Assembly: GCA_023284085.1 (NCBI GenBank)
Contig: JAKVHY010000036.1
Coordinates: 1-60,382 of the forward strand
Origin: Shewanella benthica
GTDB lineage: Bacteria > Pseudomonadota > Gammaproteobacteria > Enterobacterales > Shewanellaceae
DNA length: 60,382 nucleotides
Reading direction: 5' to 3'
A program made the translations under genes and the position numbers. Under the pieces are notes generated by a model, which did not search any database, was not told the DNA's origin, and was given only the letters and a program-made list of their open reading frames with translations. Shown here one piece after another: positions 52,701 through 60,382 of this stretch (position 1 is its first letter; each line of letters begins with the position of its first letter).

Positions 52701-53627
52701 CTAAAGCGAGCTTATCTTAAAATTTAAATAGCTCCCTTGCTCCCCCTTGGCTCTCAAATCATTCACAATCGCCACCAGCCCATCCCAACGAAATGCACAC
52801 CAGTCAGGGGCCAGTAGCATGGGCTTCTTAGCGTAAGCAGTAACACGATGAAATATAATATTTTTGGGCGTATAGCGGATCAACTCTCCGACACTATAAG
52901 CATAATCTTCCATGGTTAACAGTGACATACGATCATTTCGCCATGCTTTAGCCATGGTGCTGCCTTCGACAATATGTAAAGGGTGTAATTTAAGGCCATC
53001 GACACCGGTACTGAGCACTGCTTCGAGAGAAGATAAATAGTCTTGATGACTTTCACCGGGTAGCCCTAGAATAAGATGGGTGCAAACTTTAAGCCCTTTT
53101 GCCCTGGCTCTTAGTACAGTATCTCGGTAGTCGTTATATGTGTGCCCTCTGTTGATCCGCTTAAGGGTCTTATCATTCGCCGACTGTAAACCCAGCTCGA
53201 GCCAGACGTCTATTCCTTGGTTTTGATAACCCAGGAGTAAATCTATGACTTCATCAGACACACAATCCGGTCGAGTACCTACGCAAAGTCCCACAATATC
53301 GGGATCGCTGATGGCTTCGTCATACTTAGCTTTCAGGACTCGATACTCATCATAGGTACTGGTATAAGCTTGAAAATAAGCGATATACTTCGAAGCTTTT
53401 CCCTTAGCCCTCTCACGGCCTAGCTTGAGTTGCTCCTGTATGGAAAGTTCAGTGCCATGTTCAAAGCTGAAAGAAGCCACATTACAGTAGGTACACCCGC
53501 CCTTGCCTAAGGTGCCATCTCTATTAGGGCAAGTAAACTTCGCATCTATGGTTAATTTTTTAAGCTTCTCACCATATTGCTTCTTGCAAGCAACACCAAA
53601 GGTATTGACGTAATGATCCAGTCCCAC
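52701..53627 (-). CDS. yhcC: Radical SAM protein YhcC (TIGR01212 family)
   Basis: The 308-residue protein has the iron-sulfur motif in CPNRDGTLGKGGCTYCN (CX11CX2C spacing, unusual for radical SAM but typical of this family), then GLCVGTRPDCVSDEVIDLL, VWLELGLQSANDKTLKRINRGH and LILGLPGE. Substrate unknown. The start is GTG at 53627. It is adjacent to hptA and divergent from gltB, as yhcC is from gltB in E. coli. Confidence 0.92.
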   Translation of the reverse strand: MGLDHYVNTFGVACKKQYGEKLKKLTIDAKFTCPNRDGTLGKGGCTYCNVASFSFEHGTELSIQEQLKLGRERAKGKASKYIAYFQAYTSTYDEYRVLKAKYDEAISDPDIVGLCVGTRPDCVSDEVIDLLLGYQNQGIDVWLELGLQSANDKTLKRINRGHTYNDYRDTVLRARAKGLKVCTHLILGLPGESHQDYLSSLEAVLSTGVDGLKLHPLHIVEGSTMAKAWRNDRMSLLTMEDYAYSVGELIRYTPKNIIFHRVTAYAKKPMLLAPDWCAFRWDGLVAIVNDLRAKGEQGSYLNFKISSL

Positions 53628-54154
53628 TCTTTACTCTATTATCCAGGAAAACAATCACCATATTTTAATTCATCCTCCCATCGTAAACATCGCGCTATAT
53701 CAAACTCCTGACAGTCGAAAGTCTAGTCTCAAGGCGTTAGATTCGGCTCAGATTGACGAGATCCAGATCAAAACCAGACTAGAGAGCGTGACTTAAATCA
53801 CTGACCATGCATAAATAATCACACGGAAAATTCAAAAAAAATTCACTGCAGATGCAAAAAAAATCACTTTCAATAAAATAAAATATGAACTTAAGTTTGT
53901 TACAACTTAGTAAAGAAGCTTTCACCACAAAGCTAAAATTCTTTTTATTCATAACGTTATACAGCCATTTTTACAGTTGACGTTAACGTAAAGGTATTAT
54001 TAAACCTGTATCTAACTGGCGTTAACAGCCATATTTTATGCAATAATTTGGTTTGACCTTTGCACTATCAAGGGGTAATTTGAATGGTTCGGGTGCATAT
54101 ATATAACAAGAATTTCCCCGAGTAGTATTTTAGTTATAGTTTATGGAGTCGAGT
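53628..54154. other. yhcC / gltB divergent control region
   Basis: A 520-base gap. A CRP-like palindrome CGTGACTTAAATCACTG lies at 53787-53803. A GTTAACG/CGTTAAC repeat occurs near 53980 and 54020. The best promoter for gltB is at 54053-54081. No gene seen. Confidence 0.5.
54053..54081 (+). promoter_or_regulatory. Probable gltBD promoter
   Basis: TTGACC (54053-54058), a spacer of exactly 17 bases and TAATTT (54076-54081) make a good sigma-70 promoter about 75 bases before the gltB start. Confidence 0.6.
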
Positions 54155-57100
54155 ATGAGCTTATATCACCCCAGTTTCGAGCGAGACAATTGTGGTTTTG
54201 GCCTAATAGCCCAAATGGACGGTGAACCCAGCCACAGAATAGTAAGAACTGCAATCCAGGGGCTGGACCGCATGAAACACCGTGGTGGTATTGCATCCGA
54301 CGGTCGCACAGGTGATGGCTGTGGCTTACTCATGCAAATGCCCGTTAAGTTTTTTGAAGCCGTTGCCGCAGAAAATGATTGGCATCTGAGCCGTAAATTT
54401 GCGGTAGGCGTGTTCTTCCTCAATCAAGATGACCAATTAGCAGAGGAAGCCAAACAGCTTCTTGAGCGCGAGTTGGAAAAAGAAACCTTAAGTGTTGCAG
54501 GTTGGAGAAAAGTCCCCGTCAACACTGAGGTACTAGGGCCTATCGGTAAGGCAAGCCAGCCACAGATTTATCAGGCACTGATTAACTCCCCCATTGGCTG
54601 GAGAGAGAAGGATTTAGAACGTCGACTTTATATGGCCAGACGCCGCTTAGAGCAGCAACTGACTCACGATGAAGAATTTTATGTTGCCAGCCTCTCCGGT
54701 CAAGTTATCGTCTATAAAGGCTTGATGATGCCGGCGGATCTCCCGGAATTTTATCTCGACTTAGCCGATATCCGCCTCCAAAGCTCTATCTGTCTATTCC
54801 ACCAGAGATTCTCTACCAATACCTCACCTAAATGGCCCTTGGCTCAGCCTTTTAGATATCTGGCCCATAACGGTGAAATCAACACCATAACCTGTAACCG
54901 TCAATGGGCACGAGCACGAGCTTACAAATTCAATGCGCCTCTCTTGCCTGATCTTCAGCAAGCGGCCCCTTTCGTCAATGAAACGGGATCGGACTCCTCT
55001 TCACTGGATAACATGCTCGAAATGTTACTCGCCGGTGGTATGGACCTATACAGAGCTATGCGCCTGTTGATCCCACCAGCATGGCAAAGTAATCCAGAAA
55101 TGGATGAAGAACTCAAAGCCTTCTACGACTTCAACTCCATGCATATGGAGCCTTGGGATGGTCCTGCGGGAATCGTGATGACAAACGGCAGACATGTAGC
55201 CTGTGCGGTCGATCGCAATGGCCTGCGTCCATCACGCTATGTGATAACCAAAGATAGAATACTCACTCTGGCATCGGAAGTCGGAATATGGGACTACGCC
55301 CCAGACGAAGTCGTCGAAAAGGGTCGTGTCGGCCCAGGCGAACTATTGGTGCTCGATACACTCAATGGTCAGCTGTATTCTTCATTTGAGATCGACAACG
55401 ACCTTAAACGTCGTCACCCATACAAAGAATGGATGGCTAAAAACAGTCGCACCCTGACTCCTGCCGAAGATCTACCCAATGAGGCACAGGGAGTGAGTGA
55501 ATTCAGCGACGACCAGCTGCTGCAATACCACAAGCAATTTGGCTATTCTCGGGAAGAGTTACAAGACGTCATCTGGGTGCTCGCGCAAAAAGGCGAAGAG
55601 GCCACGGGGTCTATGGGTGACGATACGCCAATGGCCGTGCTGTCGAAGAAATCTCGTAATATATACGACTATTTCAGACAAAAATTCGCCCAAGTCACCA
55701 ACCCTCCGATCGATCCATTGAGAGAGAAGCACGTGATGTCTCTCACTACATGCGTCGGCAGAGAGCAGAACTTATTTAATGAGACGACGGGGCATGCCTA
55801 TCGTGTCATGTTTAACTCACCGGTTTTACTTTACAGTGATTTCAATCAGCTCATGGCCTTGGACTCAACGTATTATCGTGCCAACACCATAGATCTGAAC
55901 TATGACTTGAGTGAAGGATTAGAACAGGCGATCACTCGGATCTGTAACGAATCCGAGAGACTGGCCAGAACAGGAACCACTCTACTCATCTTATCCGACA
56001 GAGCCACCGACAAGTCTAAACAGGTTATTCCTGCTGCCATGGCCGTAGGAGCTATACAGCATGTACTCGTCAACAAGAGTCTACGTTGTGATACCAATAT
56101 CGTGGTTGAAACGGCGACGACGAGAGATCCGCATCATTTTGCCGTGCTACTCGGATTCGGTGCCACAGCCATCTACCCCTATCTGGCCTATGAATCTATC
56201 TGCGCCCTAGCGAAGAAGAGCGATATTGTCGACACACGTAGATTGATGCTCAATTTCCGTCAGGGAATCGATAAGGGTCTGAGAAAGATCATGTCGAAAA
56301 TGGGCATCAGCACAGTTGCCTCATACCGTTGTAGTCAACAATTTGAGGCCATAGGCCTGGCAACCGAAGTCGTTGATCTCTGTTTCAATGGCGTGATTAG
56401 CCGTATCGAAGGGGCCAGCTTTGACCTGCTTGAGCAAGATCAGGTCAAGCTTCATAAAGTTGCTTTTCAGGCACACCAGCCACTCAGCCAAGGTGGATTA
56501 TTAAAATATGTCGAAGGCGGCGAGTATCACAGCTTCAACCCGGATGTAGTCAACACGCTTCAGGCTTGCTTGAAAGACAGAGATTACCCCACTTATAAAC
56601 GCTTCACTGAGCTGGTAGACAAACGTCCGGTAGCGACACTGAGAGATCTCATCGAAGTTAAGGGAGAGCTGCCAGCGGTAGCACTAGACAGTGTCGAGCC
56701 GGCCACTAACTTATATACAAGATTTGACAGTGCGGCCATGAGTATTGGCGCACTCAGCCCTGAGGCACACGAAGCGCTCGCCGTAGCGATGAATCGACTC
56801 GGTGGCCGTTCTAACTCGGGTGAAGGCGGAGAAGATCCACGTCGCTTCAACACCGAAGGAAACTCCAAAATCAAGCAAATAGCGTCGGGGCGCTTCGGTG
56901 TCACCGCCCATTATTTGGTTAATGCCGAAGTGTTACAGATCAAGGTAGCCCAAGGGGCAAAACCCGGTGAAGGCGGTCAGCTACCCGGTGATAAGGTGAG
57001 TGTCGAGATCGCGGGTCTGCGTAACGCCAAACCCGGAGTAACATTAATATCACCACCACCGCACCATGATATTTACTCGATTGAAGACTTAGCCCAGCTA

Positions 57101-58603
57101 ATTTTCGATCTTAAACAGATTAATCCTAAGGCGCTGATCTCGGTTAAGTTGGTTTCAGAGCCTGGTGTTGGCACCATAGCCACTGGCGTGGCCAAGGCTT
57201 ACGCCGATATGATCACCATCTCAGGTTACGATGGTGGTACCGGTGCTAGCCCAATCACCTCAGTTAAGTATGCGGGCAGCCCGTGGGAGCTAGGACTTGC
57301 CGAAGTGCATCAGTCTCTGGTGAAGAACGGATTACGTCATAAGATCCGCCTTCAGGTTGATGGCGGCTTAAAGTCGGGCAGAGACGTCATCAAGGCGGCC
57401 TTATTGGGAGCGGAAAGCTTCGGTTTCGGTACTGTGCCTATGATAGCCCTGGGATGTAAATACCTGCGTATTTGTCACCTCAACAACTGTGCGACAGGCA
57501 TAGCAACCCAGAATAAACAACTTAGAAACGAGCATTATCACGGCCTGCCTGAGCGTGTGATGACCTATTTCGAGTTCGTTGCCAGAGAAATTCGCGAAGA
57601 GATGGCGGCCTTAGGCGTCACCGAGTTTGAACAATTGGTTGGGCGTAGCGACTGGTTACATGCACTGGAGGGTGATACTCCCAAGCAAAAAGGTCTCGAC
57701 TTAAGCCCTATCTTGTACACACCGGTAGTCCCAGAGGGCAGTGCTGTTACCTGGAAAGAACTCAACCCGACCTCAGATATCGGTAAGCTAAACCAAGAAC
57801 TTTTAGCCAAATGCAGAGACGCCGTTGAGCAAGGCGAGCCACTAAGCGCTCGCTTCGAAATAGGCAATATAGATCGCTCTGTTGGTGCCGCGCTGTCGGG
57901 ATTCGTCGCCACCACAGTGGGAATAGAGGGAGCTAAGGCCCCCATTAAGCTGCAATTCCATGGTAGCGCCGGTCAGAGCTTCGGTGTTTGGAACAGTCCT
58001 GGCATAGAGTTAACTCTCTGTGGTGATGCCAACGACTATGTCGGTAAGGGCATGTCCGGCGGTAAGATCACCATACATCCCCCTCTGGGTAGCAACTTCC
58101 AGAGCGAGCGCTCATCTATCATAGGTAACACTTGTCTCTATGGCGCTTCTGGCGGCAAGTTATTTGCGGCCGGAATAGCGGGTGAACGCTTCGGGGTCAG
58201 AAACTCGGGGGCTCTTGCAGTCGTTGAAGGCCTGGGCGATAACGGTTGTGAATATATGACCGGCGGAATTGTCGTGGTGCTGGGGAAGACCGGAGTTAAC
58301 TTTGGCGCAGGTATGACAGGTGGTTTCGCCTATGTCTTCGATCGCTTTGGCCGCTTTAACCGAAGAGTTAACACCGAACTGGTCGATACTCAAAAACTAG
58401 ACTCCCCCATACATCAACAGCACCTCAAGGGCCTCATAGAAGAACACCTTGCAGAAACGGGTAGTGAACATGCGAAAATGTTATTGAATGATTTTGAAAA
58501 TTGGCTCGACTGCTTCCTGTTAATCAAACCTAAGAATGTTCCAGTATCGGATCTATTGAGACTCGAGCAGCAACAACCTGAACTAAAAGTGATCGCGGGG
58601 TAA
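54155..58603 (+). CDS. gltB: Glutamate synthase, large subunit
   Basis: GltB with GltD makes two glutamates from glutamine and 2-oxoglutarate. The 1482-residue product has the class II amidotransferase domain: the short propeptide MSLYHPSFERDN is cut before the nucleophile Cys in CGFGLIAQ. Then come HRGGIASDGRTGDG, the central domain, the FMN/Fe-S synthase domain (SGYDGGTGASPITSVKYAG; Fe-S cysteines in LGCKYLRICHLNNCATG) and the C-terminal beta-helix (GGxxGxx repeats). The ATG at 54155 has GGAG six bases before it and is preferred to the ATG four codons upstream, which has none. Confidence 0.97.
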   Translation: MSLYHPSFERDNCGFGLIAQMDGEPSHRIVRTAIQGLDRMKHRGGIASDGRTGDGCGLLMQMPVKFFEAVAAENDWHLSRKFAVGVFFLNQDDQLAEEAKQLLERELEKETLSVAGWRKVPVNTEVLGPIGKASQPQIYQALINSPIGWREKDLERRLYMARRRLEQQLTHDEEFYVASLSGQVIVYKGLMMPADLPEFYLDLADIRLQSSICLFHQRFSTNTSPKWPLAQPFRYLAHNGEINTITCNRQWARARAYKFNAPLLPDLQQAAPFVNETGSDSSSLDNMLEMLLAGGMDLYRAMRLLIPPAWQSNPEMDEELKAFYDFNSMHMEPWDGPAGIVMTNGRHVACAVDRNGLRPSRYVITKDRILTLASEVGIWDYAPDEVVEKGRVGPGELLVLDTLNGQLYSSFEIDNDLKRRHPYKEWMAKNSRTLTPAEDLPNEAQGVSEFSDDQLLQYHKQFGYSREELQDVIWVLAQKGEEATGSMGDDTPMAVLSKKSRNIYDYFRQKFAQVTNPPIDPLREKHVMSLTTCVGREQNLFNETTGHAYRVMFNSPVLLYSDFNQLMALDSTYYRANTIDLNYDLSEGLEQAITRICNESERLARTGTTLLILSDRATDKSKQVIPAAMAVGAIQHVLVNKSLRCDTNIVVETATTRDPHHFAVLLGFGATAIYPYLAYESICALAKKSDIVDTRRLMLNFRQGIDKGLRKIMSKMGISTVASYRCSQQFEAIGLATEVVDLCFNGVISRIEGASFDLLEQDQVKLHKVAFQAHQPLSQGGLLKYVEGGEYHSFNPDVVNTLQACLKDRDYPTYKRFTELVDKRPVATLRDLIEVKGELPAVALDSVEPATNLYTRFDSAAMSIGALSPEAHEALAVAMNRLGGRSNSGEGGEDPRRFNTEGNSKIKQIASGRFGVTAHYLVNAEVLQIKVAQGAKPGEGGQLPGDKVSVEIAGLRNAKPGVTLISPPPHHDIYSIEDLAQLIFDLKQINPKALISVKLVSEPGVGTIATGVAKAYADMITISGYDGGTGASPITSVKYAGSPWELGLAEVHQSLVKNGLRHKIRLQVDGGLKSGRDVIKAALLGAESFGFGTVPMIALGCKYLRICHLNNCATGIATQNKQLRNEHYHGLPERVMTYFEFVAREIREEMAALGVTEFEQLVGRSDWLHALEGDTPKQKGLDLSPILYTPVVPEGSAVTWKELNPTSDIGKLNQELLAKCRDAVEQGEPLSARFEIGNIDRSVGAALSGFVATTVGIEGAKAPIKLQFHGSAGQSFGVWNSPGIELTLCGDANDYVGKGMSGGKITIHPPLGSNFQSERSSIIGNTCLYGASGGKLFAAGIAGERFGVRNSGALAVVEGLGDNGCEYMTGGIVVVLGKTGVNFGAGMTGGFAYVFDRFGRFNRRVNTELVDTQKLDSPIHQQHLKGLIEEHLAETGSEHAKMLLNDFENWLDCFLLIKPKNVPVSDLLRLEQQQPELKVIAG

Positions 58604-58688
58604 ATAACAAGATGAAAAATAACTTTAAATTTATCGTGATCACGCATGAGAGAACAGAATTAAACGTTACAACGGGGGAAAGAACGCT

Positions 58689-60095
58689 ATGAGCAATGAT
58701 TTTCAATTTATCGAAGTCGATCGTATCGATCCGGTGAAGCACCCTGTAAAGAAGCGCGCCACTCAATTTATTGAGATTTATCAGCCGTTCGCTCAAAGCC
58801 AGGTAAAAGAGCAATCAGACCGTTGTCTCGATTGTGGTAACCCCTATTGTGAATGGAAATGTCCACTGCACAACTATATCCCTAATTGGCTGAAACTGGC
58901 TAAAGAGGGACGCATAATGGAAGCGGCAGATCTGGTGCATGAGACTAACACCTTGCCTGAGATTTGTGGTCGAGTCTGCCCACAGGACAGATTATGTGAA
59001 GGCGCCTGTACGCTCAACGAAGAGTTTGGCGCCGTGACTATCGGCAACGTAGAAAAGTACATCACAGATACTGCCATCGAACAGGGCTGGCGCCCCGACT
59101 TGAGCAAAGTCGTTGCCAGAAAAGAGCGAGTCGCCATTGTTGGTGCCGGACCGGCAGGACTTGGCTGCGCCGACATCCTCGCCCGTAACGGTGTCCAAGC
59201 TGTAGTATTTGACAAGAACCCTGAGATTGGCGGCCTGCTCACCTATGGTATCCCTGCATTTAAGCTGGATAAAGCCGTGATGGCAACTCGCCGCACGGTA
59301 ATGCAAGGCATGGGGATCGAATTCAAGCTGGGTGTGACCATAGGTAAAGACCTGCCATTCGACGACTTAATCAATGATTATGACGCCGTGTTCATCGGCA
59401 TGGGAACCTACACCGCCATGAAGGCAGGTCTGCCCGGTGAAGATGCCCAAGGTGTCCATCAGGCGCTGCCTTACCTGATCGGCAATACCCATCACATCAT
59501 GGGTACCCAAGATGCGCAGTCACCTTACCTGAGCCTGGAAGGCAAGAGGGTCGTGGTACTCGGTGGTGGTGATACAGCCATGGATTGTGTTCGCACCGCG
59601 ATTCGTCAGGGGGCCAAAGAGGTCACTTGTGCCTATCGCCGTGATGAAGCCAACATGCCGGGCTCTCGCCGCGAAGTGCAAAATGCTAAAGAAGAAGGCG
59701 TCAACTTCCTCTTCAACAGACAGCCTGTATCTATCGAGACCCTAGATGGAAAAGTGACCGGTATCACCTGCGTCGAAACCAAAATGGGCACAGCCGATAC
59801 CAGTGGACGCCGCCGCGCCGAGGCGGTAGAGGGCAGTGAAGCCTTACTCGAAGCCGACGCCATCATCATCGCCTTTGGTTTCCAGCCCAGTCCAGCTAGC
59901 TGGCTCAAAGATCATAATGTTGACCTTGACCAATGGGGACGCGTGGTGGCACCGAAAGCGGCCGATAATCCATTCCAAACGACGAACCCTAAGGTGTTTG
60001 CCGGTGGTGATATGGTGCGTGGCTCAGATTTAGTCGTGACAGCTATCGCCGAGGGGCGAGATGCAGCACTGGGTATTCTCAATACCTTTGAGTGA
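58689..60095 (+). CDS. gltD: Glutamate synthase, small subunit
   Basis: GltD takes electrons from NADPH and hands them to GltB. The 468-residue protein has N-terminal Fe-S cysteines (CLDCGNPYCEWKCPLHN; CGRVCPQDRLCEGAC), the FAD site VAIVGAGPAGLGCADILARN and the NADPH site VVVLGGGDTAMDCVRTAIRQGA. GGGGGAAAG precedes the ATG. It follows gltB by 85 bases. Confidence 0.97.
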   Translation: MSNDFQFIEVDRIDPVKHPVKKRATQFIEIYQPFAQSQVKEQSDRCLDCGNPYCEWKCPLHNYIPNWLKLAKEGRIMEAADLVHETNTLPEICGRVCPQDRLCEGACTLNEEFGAVTIGNVEKYITDTAIEQGWRPDLSKVVARKERVAIVGAGPAGLGCADILARNGVQAVVFDKNPEIGGLLTYGIPAFKLDKAVMATRRTVMQGMGIEFKLGVTIGKDLPFDDLINDYDAVFIGMGTYTAMKAGLPGEDAQGVHQALPYLIGNTHHIMGTQDAQSPYLSLEGKRVVVLGGGDTAMDCVRTAIRQGAKEVTCAYRRDEANMPGSRREVQNAKEEGVNFLFNRQPVSIETLDGKVTGITCVETKMGTADTSGRRRAEAVEGSEALLEADAIIIAFGFQPSPASWLKDHNVDLDQWGRVVAPKAADNPFQTTNPKVFAGGDMVRGSDLVVTAIAEGRDAALGILNTFE

Positions 60096-60175
60096 AGACA
60101 ACAATATAGGTTCATAACCTGATGTCATATCGATTGGGTTAACGCCAGCTGTAAACGAGATTTTGCTTGTGATTT

Positions 60176-60200
60176 GCACATCGATTGATGTGCTTTTTTT
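60176..60200 (+). terminator. Terminator of the gltBD operon
   Basis: GCACATC (60176-60182) pairs with GATGTGC (60187-60193), followed by seven Ts. Good intrinsic terminator about 80 bases after the gltD stop. Confidence 0.85.
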
Positions 60201-60251
60201 TGCCTATCAAAAAGCAATCCGCCTCATTCTGCTCAGCAAGTTATGTTATAT

Positions 60252-60382
60252 TAGCCGCCATCAAATCGGCTTAACACATTTACGGTTACTCAATGAAAAT
60301 CGGTAATAGTTAGCCGCCATCAAATTTGGCCTAACACATTTACGGTTACTCAATGAAAATCGGTAATAGTTAGCCGCCATCA
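60252..60382 (+). repeat. 59/60-bp tandem repeat containing a start codon, at the window edge
   Basis: Units begin at 60252 (59 bp), 60311 (60 bp) and 60371 (cut by the window edge). They start TAGCCGCCATCAAAT and contain TTACGGTTACTCAATG followed by AAAATCGGT, giving a frame MKIGNS that stops in the next unit's TAG. The two full units differ only at C versus TT and T versus C near GGC. The repeat may copy the leader and first codons of the next gene outside the window; a weak TATATT lies just before the first unit. Confidence 0.85.

Overview
The window reads as chromosomal DNA of a gammaproteobacterium, almost certainly a Shewanella. The grounds are protein content and gene order: rppH-ptsP, rpoE-rseABC-lepA-lepB-rnc-era-recO-pdxJ-acpS, aroF-tyrA next to rpsP-rimM-trmD-rplS, an hptA gene beside yhcC and gltBD where enterics have arcB, and a cytochrome c'/cytochrome b561 pair. 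The repeat-rich, moderately AT-rich intergenic DNA suggests a marine species, but the species cannot be fixed from sequence alone. Almost all of it is housekeeping DNA; there is no prophage, CRISPR array, rRNA or recognisable tRNA.

Left part (1-17 kb): amino-acid biosynthesis and respiration. thrA (minus strand) has an attenuator and a Thr/Ile leader peptide. It runs into an array of tiny overlapping ORFs that are tandem copies of the start of thrB. Then come slyD, a small membrane protein, trpR, a cytochrome c'/b561 pair and raiA. About 1.1 kb without ORFs follows, holding two diverged copies of an apparently structured element. A Phe-rich leader peptide with an attenuator precedes pheA, which is fused to a degenerate DAHP-synthase-like domain. 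hcr-hcp (nitric oxide/hydroxylamine stress) and aroF-tyrA follow, then two arrays of CTAG-containing 8-mers.

Middle (17-46 kb): rpsP-rimM-trmD-rplS, ffh, ypjD-yfjD, an Mpo1-like protein, a CoA-transferase standing alone in repeat-rich DNA, acpS-pdxJ, recO-era-rnc-lepB-lepA, rseC-rseB-rseA-rpoE with a sigma-E-type promoter, nadB, sdhE-ygfX, nhaA/nhaR with a small periplasmic protein between them, thyA (a divergent 283-residue form, with no lgt beside it), a TauE-type permease, ptsP and rppH.

Right part (46-60 kb): mutH, a membrane class III nucleotide cyclase with a duplicated 3' end, oxyR, a diguanylate cyclase, hptA, yhcC and gltBD. The window ends in another tandem repeat that carries a start codon.

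The most unusual items are the translationally coupled micro-ORF array between thrA and thrB, the PheA fusion whose third domain has lost its DAHP-synthase active site, and the structured repeat unit between raiA and pheA.
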